Shown one piece after another: positions 22,514-30,312 of a DNA stretch of 64,000 nucleotides; position 1 is the first letter of the stretch, and every line of letters starts with the position of its first letter. A program made the position numbers and the translations under genes. Below the pieces are notes generated by a model. It was not told where the DNA came from. It did no database searches and worked only from the letters and a program-made list of their open reading frames with translations. Origin of the DNA: CADEED01 sp963842515 (lineage in GTDB: Bacteria > Pseudomonadota > Gammaproteobacteria > Steroidobacterales > Steroidobacteraceae); the NCBI GenBank assembly GCA_963842515.1, contig CAWJGO010000003.1, forward strand, positions 1-64,000. The letters run 5' to 3'.

Positions 22514-23029
22514 TCAGCGTTCCTTCGCCAGCGTGACGTCCATCCATAGCACCCAGTTCTTTCCATCTTCCGATTTCTCGTGGCGCGCCCTGATGATCCT
22601 TCGATCGTCGCTGACCACTCCGATGCAGCGATGCTCCTTCACACCCATGACGTTCGAGCCGCGCCACGTCCAGGTGTTGCCCTCGCGCCGAAGTTCTTCG
22701 ACTCCGGAACCGCCGGTGCTATCGAAGAACGACGCAAAATAGCGCTGCTGCTCAGGGTCATAACCCATCACTTCCAGGCTCTTGACGCGGTCATCGCCAA
22801 CCTTCGAGTCGGCTTGGTGAATGAGGAAATATTCACCCGCATACCATTCATAGGTATCGATGGAATCCACTCTGACTGCGGGTGTGGTCGCGGTTGCAGC
22901 AACCTCGCCTGTCGTGTGCCACCTGCCGACAAACACGCCCATCTCTTTTTGCTCACGACTTGGCGGTGGCGGAGAGGCAGCTTCGCGTTGATCGTCCGGG
23001 GTTGTTTTCAATGAGGATTTAGTAGCCAT
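22514..23029 (-). CDS. DUF1579 family protein
   Basis: 171 residues from the ATG at 23029; an upstream in-frame start would add 28 unlikely residues. The domain shows MGVFVGRWHTTGEV, YEWYAGEYFLIHQADSKVG, LEVMGYDPEQQRYFASFFDS and TWTWRG, matching DUF1579, a beta-barrel-like family of unknown function. It converges with intI with an 11-bp gap, so intI ends at the integron boundary. Confidence 0.78.
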   Translation of the reverse strand: MATKSSLKTTPDDQREAASPPPPSREQKEMGVFVGRWHTTGEVAATATTPAVRVDSIDTYEWYAGEYFLIHQADSKVGDDRVKSLEVMGYDPEQQRYFASFFDSTGGSGVEELRREGNTWTWRGSNVMGVKEHRCIGVVSDDRRIIRARHEKSEDGKNWVLWMDVTLAKER

Positions 23030-23121
23030 GACGTCACTGTACGCATGGCCGAAATCGCTGCTGTAGGAGCTAACCGGAAATAGCCGCCGGACGGGCCCGA
23101 TCGCATCAGCCAATCAAGCGG

Positions 23122-23721
23122 TTACAGCGGCTTCCACACGAACCCGTCGGACTTGCGGTAGTAAACCGCGATTGCGCGGCCATAGAGCTCGCGCTCATCG
23201 ACGAGTCCGAAATATCGCGCGTCCAAACTGTTGCCACGATGATCGCCGATGGCGAGCAGCTTACCGGCTGGAATCACGAGGCGATCTATCGCCGGCCCGC
23301 CGCCGTGAGCCAGATTGAGACTGGCGACACGTGACCCGAACTTCTCCTCCAGACCCACGCCATTCAGCGCCAGCGATTTCCCATCGACAGTCAGATGGCC
23401 ATCGCGCAGCGACACCACCTGCCCGCCGATTGCGACGATGCGTTTGATGAGCAGGATGCCATCGGCCGGTGAATCGAATATGGCCACTTCGCCGGGCTGC
23501 GGCCGCGCGCGGTCGACCACATCGATCTTGGTGTAAGGGATTCGCCAACCGTAGGCAGTCTTGTCGACGACGACACGATCTCCGGCAAACAAAGTGTTTT
23601 CCATCGATCCCGATGGTACGTAGTAGTGATCGGCGAACGACGATCGCGCGGCGGTGATCAACAGCAGCAGGCCCAACAGCGGCGCCACTTCTCGACGAAA
23701 GTACGATCGATCCAGCCGCAT
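23122..23721 (-). CDS. lepB: Signal peptidase I
   Basis: 199 residues. It has an N-terminal membrane anchor (about 12-27), then the catalytic serine in YVPSGSMENTL, the catalytic lysine in ILLIKRIVAIGGQ, and the box GDHRGNSLDARYFG near the C-terminus. It cleaves signal peptides on the outer face of the inner membrane. It is shorter than E. coli LepB (324 residues, two anchors), like the compact form found in many bacteria; another copy may exist elsewhere. Confidence 0.93.
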   Translation of the reverse strand: MRLDRSYFRREVAPLLGLLLLITAARSSFADHYYVPSGSMENTLFAGDRVVVDKTAYGWRIPYTKIDVVDRARPQPGEVAIFDSPADGILLIKRIVAIGGQVVSLRDGHLTVDGKSLALNGVGLEEKFGSRVASLNLAHGGGPAIDRLVIPAGKLLAIGDHRGNSLDARYFGLVDERELYGRAIAVYYRKSDGFVWKPL

Positions 23722-23805
23722 GTGAGCTCCTCAGGAATCCCCGATCGGTGTGGGGTGGCTCACTGACCGACCGGGAGGGCCGGCGAAAGTTCAAATGAGG
23801 CTTGT

Positions 23806-25212
23806 TCAGGCCGCCCCTTCTCCCGCGATGACTTCCCGACCAAACCACTGCAACTCCGCGGCAGTGGACGCCACGTTACCGATGATCAACATGGCCGGCG
23901 CCTTGAGCATCTGCATGACCGCGTCGCGATGCATGCCTTCGACGGTGGACACGAGCACGCGCTGCCCGGCGCGGCTGGCGTTCTCGACGAATGCCACGGG
24001 CATATCGCCGCGAACTCCCGACTGCAGTAGTTTGTCGCGCAGGCCCGCGAGCCGGCCTACGCTCATGTAGAACGCCAGCGTCTCGCGCCCGGCGGCGAGG
24101 TCCGAATAATTGAACTGCGCCAGTTGCTCGTCGCTGTTGCCGGTGAGGAAGCGCACGGCTTGCGAATAGCGGCGATCGGTCAGCGGCACACCGGCATATG
24201 CGCCGGCGGCGAGCGCGGCGGTGATGCCTGGAACCACTTCGTAAGACACACCATGCCGGCGAAGGAAATCGATCTCTTCACCACCGCGCCCGAACACGAA
24301 CGGATCCCCGCCCTTCAGGCGCACCACGTATTCGCCGCGCTGCGCGTGCTCGACGAGCAGTTTGTTGATCTCTTCCTGCGTGGCGCCACCACCGCCGACG
24401 AATTTGCCGACGTCGAAGCGCGCGGCATCGCGGCGCGCCAGCTCCATGACTTCCGTCGACACGAGGCGGTCGTGCACGATGACATCGGCTTCCTGCAACG
24501 CACGCAGGCCCTGCAACGTCATGAGCCCGGAGTTGCCGGGGCCGGCGCCGACCAGCACCACATGCCCGGCGGGCAGTGCGTCGGCCTTTTCGAGCGCCTT
24601 GCGGGTGAGCTCATCGGCCTGCGCGGTTCGATCGGCGCGCAATGCGGCCGCCACGGGGCCGGTGAGCATCCAGGAGAGAAATCTGCGCCGTGCGCCGAGG
24701 TCGGCGAACTTGGCCTTGACCGCCGCACGCCAGCGGTCGGCGAAGGCGGCCAGCGGTCCCAGCGAGCTATCCAGCAGTGTCTCGAGCCGCTCGCGGATCA
24801 GCCGTGCGAGCACGGGCGAGGTGCCGCCGGTGGAAATCGCGATTTGCACCGGCGAGCGATCGATGATGGCCGGCATGATGAAGCTGGACAACTCGCGATC
24901 GTCGACCACATTGCAGGGTATGCGCGCGGCAGTGGCGGCGGCGGACACGGCAGCGTTTACGGACGCGTCGTCGGTGGCCGCGACCACGAGCCAGGCGCCT
25001 TCGATGTCGGCCGCGGCAAACTCACGCGCGTGATGCACGAGCGCGCCGCGCGTCAGCGCGGCCGTGAGCTCGCGGCCTAACGCGGGCGCGACCACGGTGA
25101 TGTCCGCCCCGGCATCCGCCAACAATGAAAACTTGCGCGCCGCCACTTCCCCGCCACCCACCAGCAGCACGGGCTTGTTCTTGATGTCGAGGAAGAGCGG
25201 GAAGTAACGCAT
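23806..25212 (-). CDS. cysG: Siroheme synthase CysG
   Basis: 468 residues from the ATG at 25212 (MRYFPLFLDIKNKPVLLVGG). The N-terminal half is the precorrin-2 dehydrogenase/sirohydrochlorin ferrochelatase (GGGEVAARKFSLL, STGGTSPVLARLIRERLE). The C-terminal half is SAM:uroporphyrinogen III methyltransferase (VLVGAGPGNSGLMTLQGLRA, RLKGGDPFVFGRGGEE, VPGITAALAAGAYAGVPLT). It converts uroporphyrinogen III to siroheme, the cofactor of sulfite reductase encoded just upstream. The start overlaps the hemB stop by one base, so translation is probably coupled. Confidence 0.96.
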   Translation of the reverse strand: MRYFPLFLDIKNKPVLLVGGGEVAARKFSLLADAGADITVVAPALGRELTAALTRGALVHHAREFAAADIEGAWLVVAATDDASVNAAVSAAATAARIPCNVVDDRELSSFIMPAIIDRSPVQIAISTGGTSPVLARLIRERLETLLDSSLGPLAAFADRWRAAVKAKFADLGARRRFLSWMLTGPVAAALRADRTAQADELTRKALEKADALPAGHVVLVGAGPGNSGLMTLQGLRALQEADVIVHDRLVSTEVMELARRDAARFDVGKFVGGGGATQEEINKLLVEHAQRGEYVVRLKGGDPFVFGRGGEEIDFLRRHGVSYEVVPGITAALAAGAYAGVPLTDRRYSQAVRFLTGNSDEQLAQFNYSDLAAGRETLAFYMSVGRLAGLRDKLLQSGVRGDMPVAFVENASRAGQRVLVSTVEGMHRDAVMQMLKAPAMLIIGNVASTAAELQWFGREVIAGEGAA

Positions 25213-26171
25213 CAGCGCGGCAGCCCCAGGCCCTGCGCGAGTCGCGCGCCGTAGGTGATGATGTACGTGGCGCCGGCGCGGCGCAGGTTGTACCAGCTCT
25301 CGAGCAGCGCGGCATCGAAGTCGACGAACTTCTCGCGCGCCAACAATGTGAGCGAGGTGTATTCGCCGCTGACCTGGTAGGCGCCTACGGGCAGGCCGGT
25401 CTGCTCGGCGATCGGGCGAATGAGATCCGCGGACGGTTGTCCGGGCTTCACCATGAGCAGGTCCGCGCCCTCTTCGGCGCAACGGCGGCTGGAAGCCAGC
25501 GCGTCGCTGCGGTTGCGCACGTCTAACTGATAGCTGCGCCGGTCGCCGAATTGCGGCGCGGAATCGGCGGCATCGCGGAATGGTCCGTAGAAGTTGCTGG
25601 CGAACTTGGTGCTGTAACTCATGATCGGCGCGAGGTCGTAGCCGGCGCCATCGAGCGTGGCGCGCAGGTGCGCGACACGGCCATCATTCATGTCCGAGGG
25701 CGAGATGCCGTTGGCACCGGCCTTCACGTAGGTGAGGCCCAGCACGGCGAGCGCGCTCAAGGTGGCGGCGAGGTCCTGTTTGCCGCGCGCATCGTGCACG
25801 CAGCAGTGGCCTGAATCGGTGAAACTGCACAGGCAGGTGTCGACCCAGATGGCGGCATCATCGCCGGCGCGCTGCCGCATCTGGCCCAACGCGGCGCCGA
25901 CGAAATCCGCGGCGAAGTTGCGGTTGGACTTGTTCGCGGGCACGGGGAACAGGAGGAACTGGCGTACCCCGGCCCCCAGGTCTTTTTCGAACTGGGTGAG
26001 TAGTGAGGCCAGCGTGTGGCGCGAGGTGCCCGGCAGACCCGCGATCGGTTCTTCCTTGGTGGCCGCCTCGGAGAGGAACAGGGGCTGGATCAGCTGGCTC
26101 TGGCCAAAGCCGATCTCGGACACCATATCCCGCAGCGCAGGCGTCGCGCGCAGTCGTTGCAGTCTCTTCAT
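25212..26171 (-). CDS. hemB: Delta-aminolevulinic acid dehydratase (porphobilinogen synthase)
   Basis: 319 residues. It joins two 5-aminolevulinate molecules into porphobilinogen. Visible hallmarks are the metal-binding DTCLCSFTDSGHCCVHD with its cysteines, SPSDMNDGRV, the first active-site lysine in MSYSTKFASNFYGPFRDA and the Schiff-base lysine in LLMVKPGQPS. The start overlaps the stop of the upstream HemC-HemD-like gene by 4 bases (ATGA). It sits between that gene and cysG, forming a short siroheme-precursor operon. Confidence 0.95.
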   Translation of the reverse strand: MKRLQRLRATPALRDMVSEIGFGQSQLIQPLFLSEAATKEEPIAGLPGTSRHTLASLLTQFEKDLGAGVRQFLLFPVPANKSNRNFAADFVGAALGQMRQRAGDDAAIWVDTCLCSFTDSGHCCVHDARGKQDLAATLSALAVLGLTYVKAGANGISPSDMNDGRVAHLRATLDGAGYDLAPIMSYSTKFASNFYGPFRDAADSAPQFGDRRSYQLDVRNRSDALASSRRCAEEGADLLMVKPGQPSADLIRPIAEQTGLPVGAYQVSGEYTSLTLLAREKFVDFDAALLESWYNLRRAGATYIITYGARLAQGLGLPR

Positions 26172-27679
26172 TGCTCCACTTCCTGACGAAACACATCTGC
26201 CGACAGAAAGGCGCGGACACGCTCCTCACCGATGGCGGCGCGGATCATGCTGAATGTATTGCCAGGTCCGCAACCGTGCCAGGCGCCACGGATTTCAGGA
26301 TTGGCCTGCAGATAGTCGTAGAACTGGGCCCCGCTGCGCCAGTAGAAGTGCGTCCGGCCGGTCAGGTCGGCCAGGGGCGTACAGCGCTCGAGGCGGTAGG
26401 TGGCAATCCGCTCGCTGTGAGGCGAGTCAAAGCCCTGTTCATGGGAGAACTTGACCCAGCGCAGGACGCGCGGGAACAGCGTTTTCAGCGCCGCGGCGCC
26501 GCCTTCCCCGAGGCTCTCGTCACTGCCATGGACCCAGATTCCGCGGGCTGCCAGGCGCCGCCAGGTGTCGATTCCGGCGCTCCAGACGACCTGCCCGGGA
26601 CGCGGGGCGTAGCCATCCGGCCAGGCTTCGGACCGGGCCACGAACAGGCCCGTCCGGGCGTCGGCGAACTGGTCGTGGCGCACCTGCAGTGCGACGCGGC
26701 GATAGCGGTCCGCGCTGCCGTCATCGCCGGTCCACACAGCAAGCTCGCTGGATGCCGGCGGCAGCGGTGAATCGTGGCGGCGCAGCTCGGCGCTCTGGAT
26801 CCACTGTCCGCCCTTCTGGCCGCGCGTGAATTCGATTTCCCCGCAATGCAGGGGAACGATGGATACGCCGAGCGGGTGGTCTTCGTCGCCCGTCGATGAA
26901 AGGCGGGCGCGCTCGGCCAGCACGCGACCGAACGTGGCTTCGTCGTTTATCGGCGCTAACAACCCGGCGAGGTCGGCGCGATCGCGGCGTATCTCGATCG
27001 CCAGTGCGCCCTGCCCCGGTGCGGTGGGATTCAGTGCCAGCGGCAGCACCATGAGCTCGCAGGCCTCGAGCACGGCGCGCAGCCGTGCGCGAATGCCGGC
27101 ATATTCCTCCGCGGTGGATTCGAGCAGCCGGTCGATGTTGGCTTTGGCGACCACGAGCGCCGCCGCATCGCCGTCCATGAGCTGCGCCAATCGCGCCTCG
27201 CAATCGCCGCGAGCCAGCATGAAGGTGATGCGCGGCGGCTTGCCCGGCAGTGCCCACTGCAGGAACCCGGACAGATTGGTGCGCCGTCGCGCTGACGACG
27301 ACAACACCGCGAGCTGGTCGCGTGAGCCTGCCAACCAGCTGCGCTTCACCAGCAGCAGGTCGCGCGCGTCGGCACGCGGCAGCGTCGCGACGATATGCGT
27401 CAGCGGGTTCGTGGCGAACGGCAGGTCCTTCCACAGATGCACGGCGATATCGATGGCGTTGGCGCGCAGCGCTACGCCGAGATCACCGGTGAAGCCGCCG
27501 CGGCGCAGCAGCTCGGGCAGCGGTGTGTCGAGGTCGCGGTCGCCAGGAGAAGAGAGGAAGGAGTATTCGACTTTGAGACCCGGATGGCGCGCGAGCAGAA
27601 CGTCGCCGACCAGGCGCGCCTGCACCTGCGCCAGCACGCTGGCGCGCGCGCCTAACACGATGGGTCTGTCGAAAGTCAT
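26168..27679 (-). CDS. HemC-HemD-like fusion lacking the canonical cofactor cysteine
   Basis: 503 residues from the ATG at 27679. The N-terminal ~300 residues resemble hydroxymethylbilane synthase: GARASVLAQVQARLV, GGFTGDLGVALRANAID, IAVHLWKDLPF with the Lys-Asp pair, SSSARRRTN and ARGDCEARLAQL. Where the dipyrromethane-binding Gly-Gly-Cys loop is expected the sequence reads LSSTGDEDHPLGVSIVPL, with no cysteine. The C-terminal ~200 residues resemble a uroporphyrinogen-III synthase (VWSAGIDTWRRLAARGIWVH, HFYWRSGAQFYDYLQANPEI, HGCGPGNTFSMIRAAIG). It would feed CysG if active; it may use the cofactor differently or be an assembly partner. An alternative upstream start would overlap the sigma-54 promoter. 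Confidence 0.75.
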   Translation of the reverse strand: MTFDRPIVLGARASVLAQVQARLVGDVLLARHPGLKVEYSFLSSPGDRDLDTPLPELLRRGGFTGDLGVALRANAIDIAVHLWKDLPFATNPLTHIVATLPRADARDLLLVKRSWLAGSRDQLAVLSSSARRRTNLSGFLQWALPGKPPRITFMLARGDCEARLAQLMDGDAAALVVAKANIDRLLESTAEEYAGIRARLRAVLEACELMVLPLALNPTAPGQGALAIEIRRDRADLAGLLAPINDEATFGRVLAERARLSSTGDEDHPLGVSIVPLHCGEIEFTRGQKGGQWIQSAELRRHDSPLPPASSELAVWTGDDGSADRYRRVALQVRHDQFADARTGLFVARSEAWPDGYAPRPGQVVWSAGIDTWRRLAARGIWVHGSDESLGEGGAAALKTLFPRVLRWVKFSHEQGFDSPHSERIATYRLERCTPLADLTGRTHFYWRSGAQFYDYLQANPEIRGAWHGCGPGNTFSMIRAAIGEERVRAFLSADVFRQEVEQ

Positions 27680-27696
27680 ATTCAGTTTCAGGGAGA

Positions 27697-27714
27697 TAGC
27701 AATCGGCGTGCCAA
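27697..27714 (-). promoter_or_regulatory. Sigma-54 promoter upstream of the HemC-HemD-like gene
   Basis: TTGGCACGCCGATTGCTA in the coding direction matches the sigma-54 consensus (YTGGCACG, four bases, TTGCW), with exactly 10 bases between GG and GC. Transcription would start near 27688, only about 9 bases before the ATG at 27679. A perfect 10-base palindrome GGTGCGCACC lies upstream at 27763-27772, a possible activator site. Confidence 0.68.
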
Positions 27715-27811
27715 GGTTTGTGCGGGCCTGGCCAGGTCGCACCCAGGGCCACGCGCCGTGGCGGTGCGCACCCTCGTTGTTCGTGCGCGGCCGCGGTGCA
27801 GCCGCATGCGG

Positions 27812-28606
27812 CTAGCCTTCCAGCCCGTGGATTCCGCACTCGCGTTTGAGCCCCGAGAACCGCAGTTCGTCCGCCGATTCCACCTCATGCAGCGCCTTGG
27901 TGGAATGCCAGTCGCCGATGGACACGTATCCCTTGTCCCACAACGGGTGATACGGCAGCGAGTGCGCCTTTAGATAGAGATAAACGTCGCGATCGGACCA
28001 GTCGAAGATGGGATGCACCTTGAAGCGGCCATCGCGCACTTCGAGCGGGTTCAGCGCGGCGCGGCTGGCGGACTGGCTGCGGCGCAGGCCGGCGAACCAG
28101 GTGGCGGTACCGAGCGTGGCAAGTCCGCGGCGCATGGGTTCCACCTTGCGCAGCTCGAGGTATTGGTCCAGGCCCTCGCGTCCCTGCTCCCACAGCTTGC
28201 CGTATTCGGCTTCGAAGGCCTCGACTGGCTGGGCGCTCGCGAAGGTCTGGATGTTGAGCTCGAGCTGCTGCTCGAGCTGCTTGATGAACTGGTAGGTCTC
28301 GGGGAATAGATAGCCCGTGTCGATCACGAGCACGGGGATATCCGGATCGGCCCGGGTCACGAGATGCAGGGACACCGCGGCCTGCGCGCCGAAGCTGGAC
28401 GACAGTGCGTACGGCCCGGGCAGATTCTTGAGCGCCCAGCGCACGCGCGTGTCGGCATCGACCGTGCCGAGCCAGTCATTGACGCGCGCGGCGGCATCCT
28501 GGTCCGCGGCGAACTCCTGCGGCGAAAGGCTGAGTGTCGGCGCGCCGGCAAGCGAGGCCAGAGCGATGCCCTTATTTGGCAGCTCGCGGGCGGCGGATTC
28601 GGTCAC
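27812..28606 (-). CDS. cysH: Phosphoadenylyl-sulfate (PAPS) reductase
   Basis: 264 residues from a GTG at 28606 whose GTGA overlaps the cysI stop. It reduces PAPS to sulfite using thioredoxin. Motifs: SSSFGAQAAVSLHLV (PP-loop-like), VLVIDTGYLFPETYQFIKQL, FAGLRRSQSASRA, VHPIFDWSDRDVYLYLKAH and the C-terminal ECGIHG active-site cysteine. The CC...CxxC iron-sulfur motif of APS reductases is absent, so PAPS is the substrate. This agrees with the APS kinase fused in cysNC. Confidence 0.96.
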   Translation of the reverse strand: MTESAARELPNKGIALASLAGAPTLSLSPQEFAADQDAAARVNDWLGTVDADTRVRWALKNLPGPYALSSSFGAQAAVSLHLVTRADPDIPVLVIDTGYLFPETYQFIKQLEQQLELNIQTFASAQPVEAFEAEYGKLWEQGREGLDQYLELRKVEPMRRGLATLGTATWFAGLRRSQSASRAALNPLEVRDGRFKVHPIFDWSDRDVYLYLKAHSLPYHPLWDKGYVSIGDWHSTKALHEVESADELRFSGLKRECGIHGLEG

Positions 28607-30312
28607 GCGCGCACCTCCTGCTTGAGGACATTGGCGCGCCACAGGAAGTCACCGAAGCGTTCGTCCGCGTGCCGTTCGGCGGCGTAGCGTGCAATCAGCT
28701 CATCGAGCGCGGTGACGATGGCGTTCTCATCGATGTTGTCGCGATACACGACATTCAACCGCGAGCCGACGGCATCGGCGCCGAGGCGCAGCGTATAGCG
28801 GCCTGGGGCGCGGCCGATGAGCGCGATCTCCGCCAGGTACGGACGAGCGCAACCATTCGGGCAGCCGGTGATACGCACCGTGAGCGGAATATCGCGCAGG
28901 CCGTGCTTCACCAGCAGCGCGTCGACGCGGTCGACGAACCCGGGTAGATAGCGCTCGGCCTCGGCCATGGCCAGTGCGCAGGTCGGCAACGCCACGCAGG
29001 CCAACGCGTCACGGCGCACCGGTGAGGTGAACAGCGCCTTGCCCAGGCCGTGATCGGCCACGAGCTTGTCGATGTTCATGCACTCGCTGGCCGGCACGTT
29101 GGCGATGATGAGGTTCTGGTTCGCGGTGAGCCGGAAATCACCCTGGTGAATGGCGGCGATCTTTTCCAGGCCGGTGAGGAAGGGCGCACCAGGGCGATCG
29201 ACGACACGGCCGGATTCGATGCGAAGCGTCAGATGCCAGCGGCCATCGTGTCCGCGCAACCAGCCGAAGCGATCGCCTTGCGTCGTGAACTGGTAAGGAC
29301 GTGGCGGCTCCAGCGAGTAACCCAGCCGCCTCGACAATTCGGCCTTGAACCAGTCGACGCCGCGATCGGCGATGGTGTACTTGAAACGCGCATGCTTGCG
29401 ATCGCTGCGATCGCCGAAGTCGCGCTGGATCATCACCACGGTTTCGGCCACCTTGAGGACCTGATCCGGGTTCAGGAAACCAATCACATCCGCGAGACGC
29501 GGGTAGGTCTGCGGCTCGCCATGCGTGGCGCCAAGCCCGCCACCCACCGTGAGGTTGAAGCCGAGAAGCTTGCCTTCGTCAAGAATGGCGATGAAGCCGA
29601 GATCCTGCGAGAAGACGTCGACGTCATTGTGCGGCGGCACCACCACGGCGGTCTTGAACTTTCGCGGTAGATAGAGCTGGCCGAGGATGGGCTCTTCCTC
29701 GGCGGGTCCCACGAGCTTCTCGCCGTTCAACCAGATCTCGTGATAAGCGCGTGTCCGGGGCTTGAGATGCTCGGAGAGTTTGACCGACCAGTCGTAGACC
29801 TCCTGGTGTAGCTGGCTCTCGACCGGATTGGCGGCTGCCATGACATTGCGATTCACGTCGCCGCAGGCAGCGATGGAATCTATCAACACGGCGTTCATGC
29901 CCTGCATCGTCTGCTTGAGGTCTTTCTTGATCACGCCGTGCAGCTGGAAAGCCTGGCGCGTCGTCAGGCGCAACGAACCCGTGCCGTACGTGCGGGCCAG
30001 CTTGCTCAAGCCCAACCATTGCGCGGGCGAGCAGATCCCGCCCGGCAGGCGGGTGCGGATCATGAAGCTGTACGCCGGCTCGAGCTTCTGATGCTCGCGC
30101 TCGGCGCGCAGGTCGCGATCGTCCTGCATGTAACTGCCGTGGAACTTGATGAGCTGCGTGTCCGACTCGCGGATGGCGCCGGTCAGCGGGTCAGCGAGGC
30201 TTTCCACCAGCGTGCCGCGCAGGCCGCGCGAAGCCTTCTTGATGACTTCAACCGGGGATGGCGGATCCGTTTTGGCGGCCAGCTCTGGCCTGTCCAGTAC
30301 TTCAGTAGACAT
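28603..30312 (-). CDS. cysI: Sulfite reductase (NADPH) hemoprotein beta subunit
   Basis: 569 residues from the ATG at 30312, which overlaps the cysJ stop by 11 bases. It reduces sulfite to sulfide with six electrons from CysJ. Siroheme/4Fe-4S ligands are visible in ALACVALPTCALAMAEAERY and ITGCPNGCARPYLAEI. Substrate-binding arginines lie in LRLTTRQAFQLHG and NRNVMAAANP. The siroheme comes from the cysG route downstream. Confidence 0.97.
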   Translation of the reverse strand: MSTEVLDRPELAAKTDPPSPVEVIKKASRGLRGTLVESLADPLTGAIRESDTQLIKFHGSYMQDDRDLRAEREHQKLEPAYSFMIRTRLPGGICSPAQWLGLSKLARTYGTGSLRLTTRQAFQLHGVIKKDLKQTMQGMNAVLIDSIAACGDVNRNVMAAANPVESQLHQEVYDWSVKLSEHLKPRTRAYHEIWLNGEKLVGPAEEEPILGQLYLPRKFKTAVVVPPHNDVDVFSQDLGFIAILDEGKLLGFNLTVGGGLGATHGEPQTYPRLADVIGFLNPDQVLKVAETVVMIQRDFGDRSDRKHARFKYTIADRGVDWFKAELSRRLGYSLEPPRPYQFTTQGDRFGWLRGHDGRWHLTLRIESGRVVDRPGAPFLTGLEKIAAIHQGDFRLTANQNLIIANVPASECMNIDKLVADHGLGKALFTSPVRRDALACVALPTCALAMAEAERYLPGFVDRVDALLVKHGLRDIPLTVRITGCPNGCARPYLAEIALIGRAPGRYTLRLGADAVGSRLNVVYRDNIDENAIVTALDELIARYAAERHADERFGDFLWRANVLKQEVRA

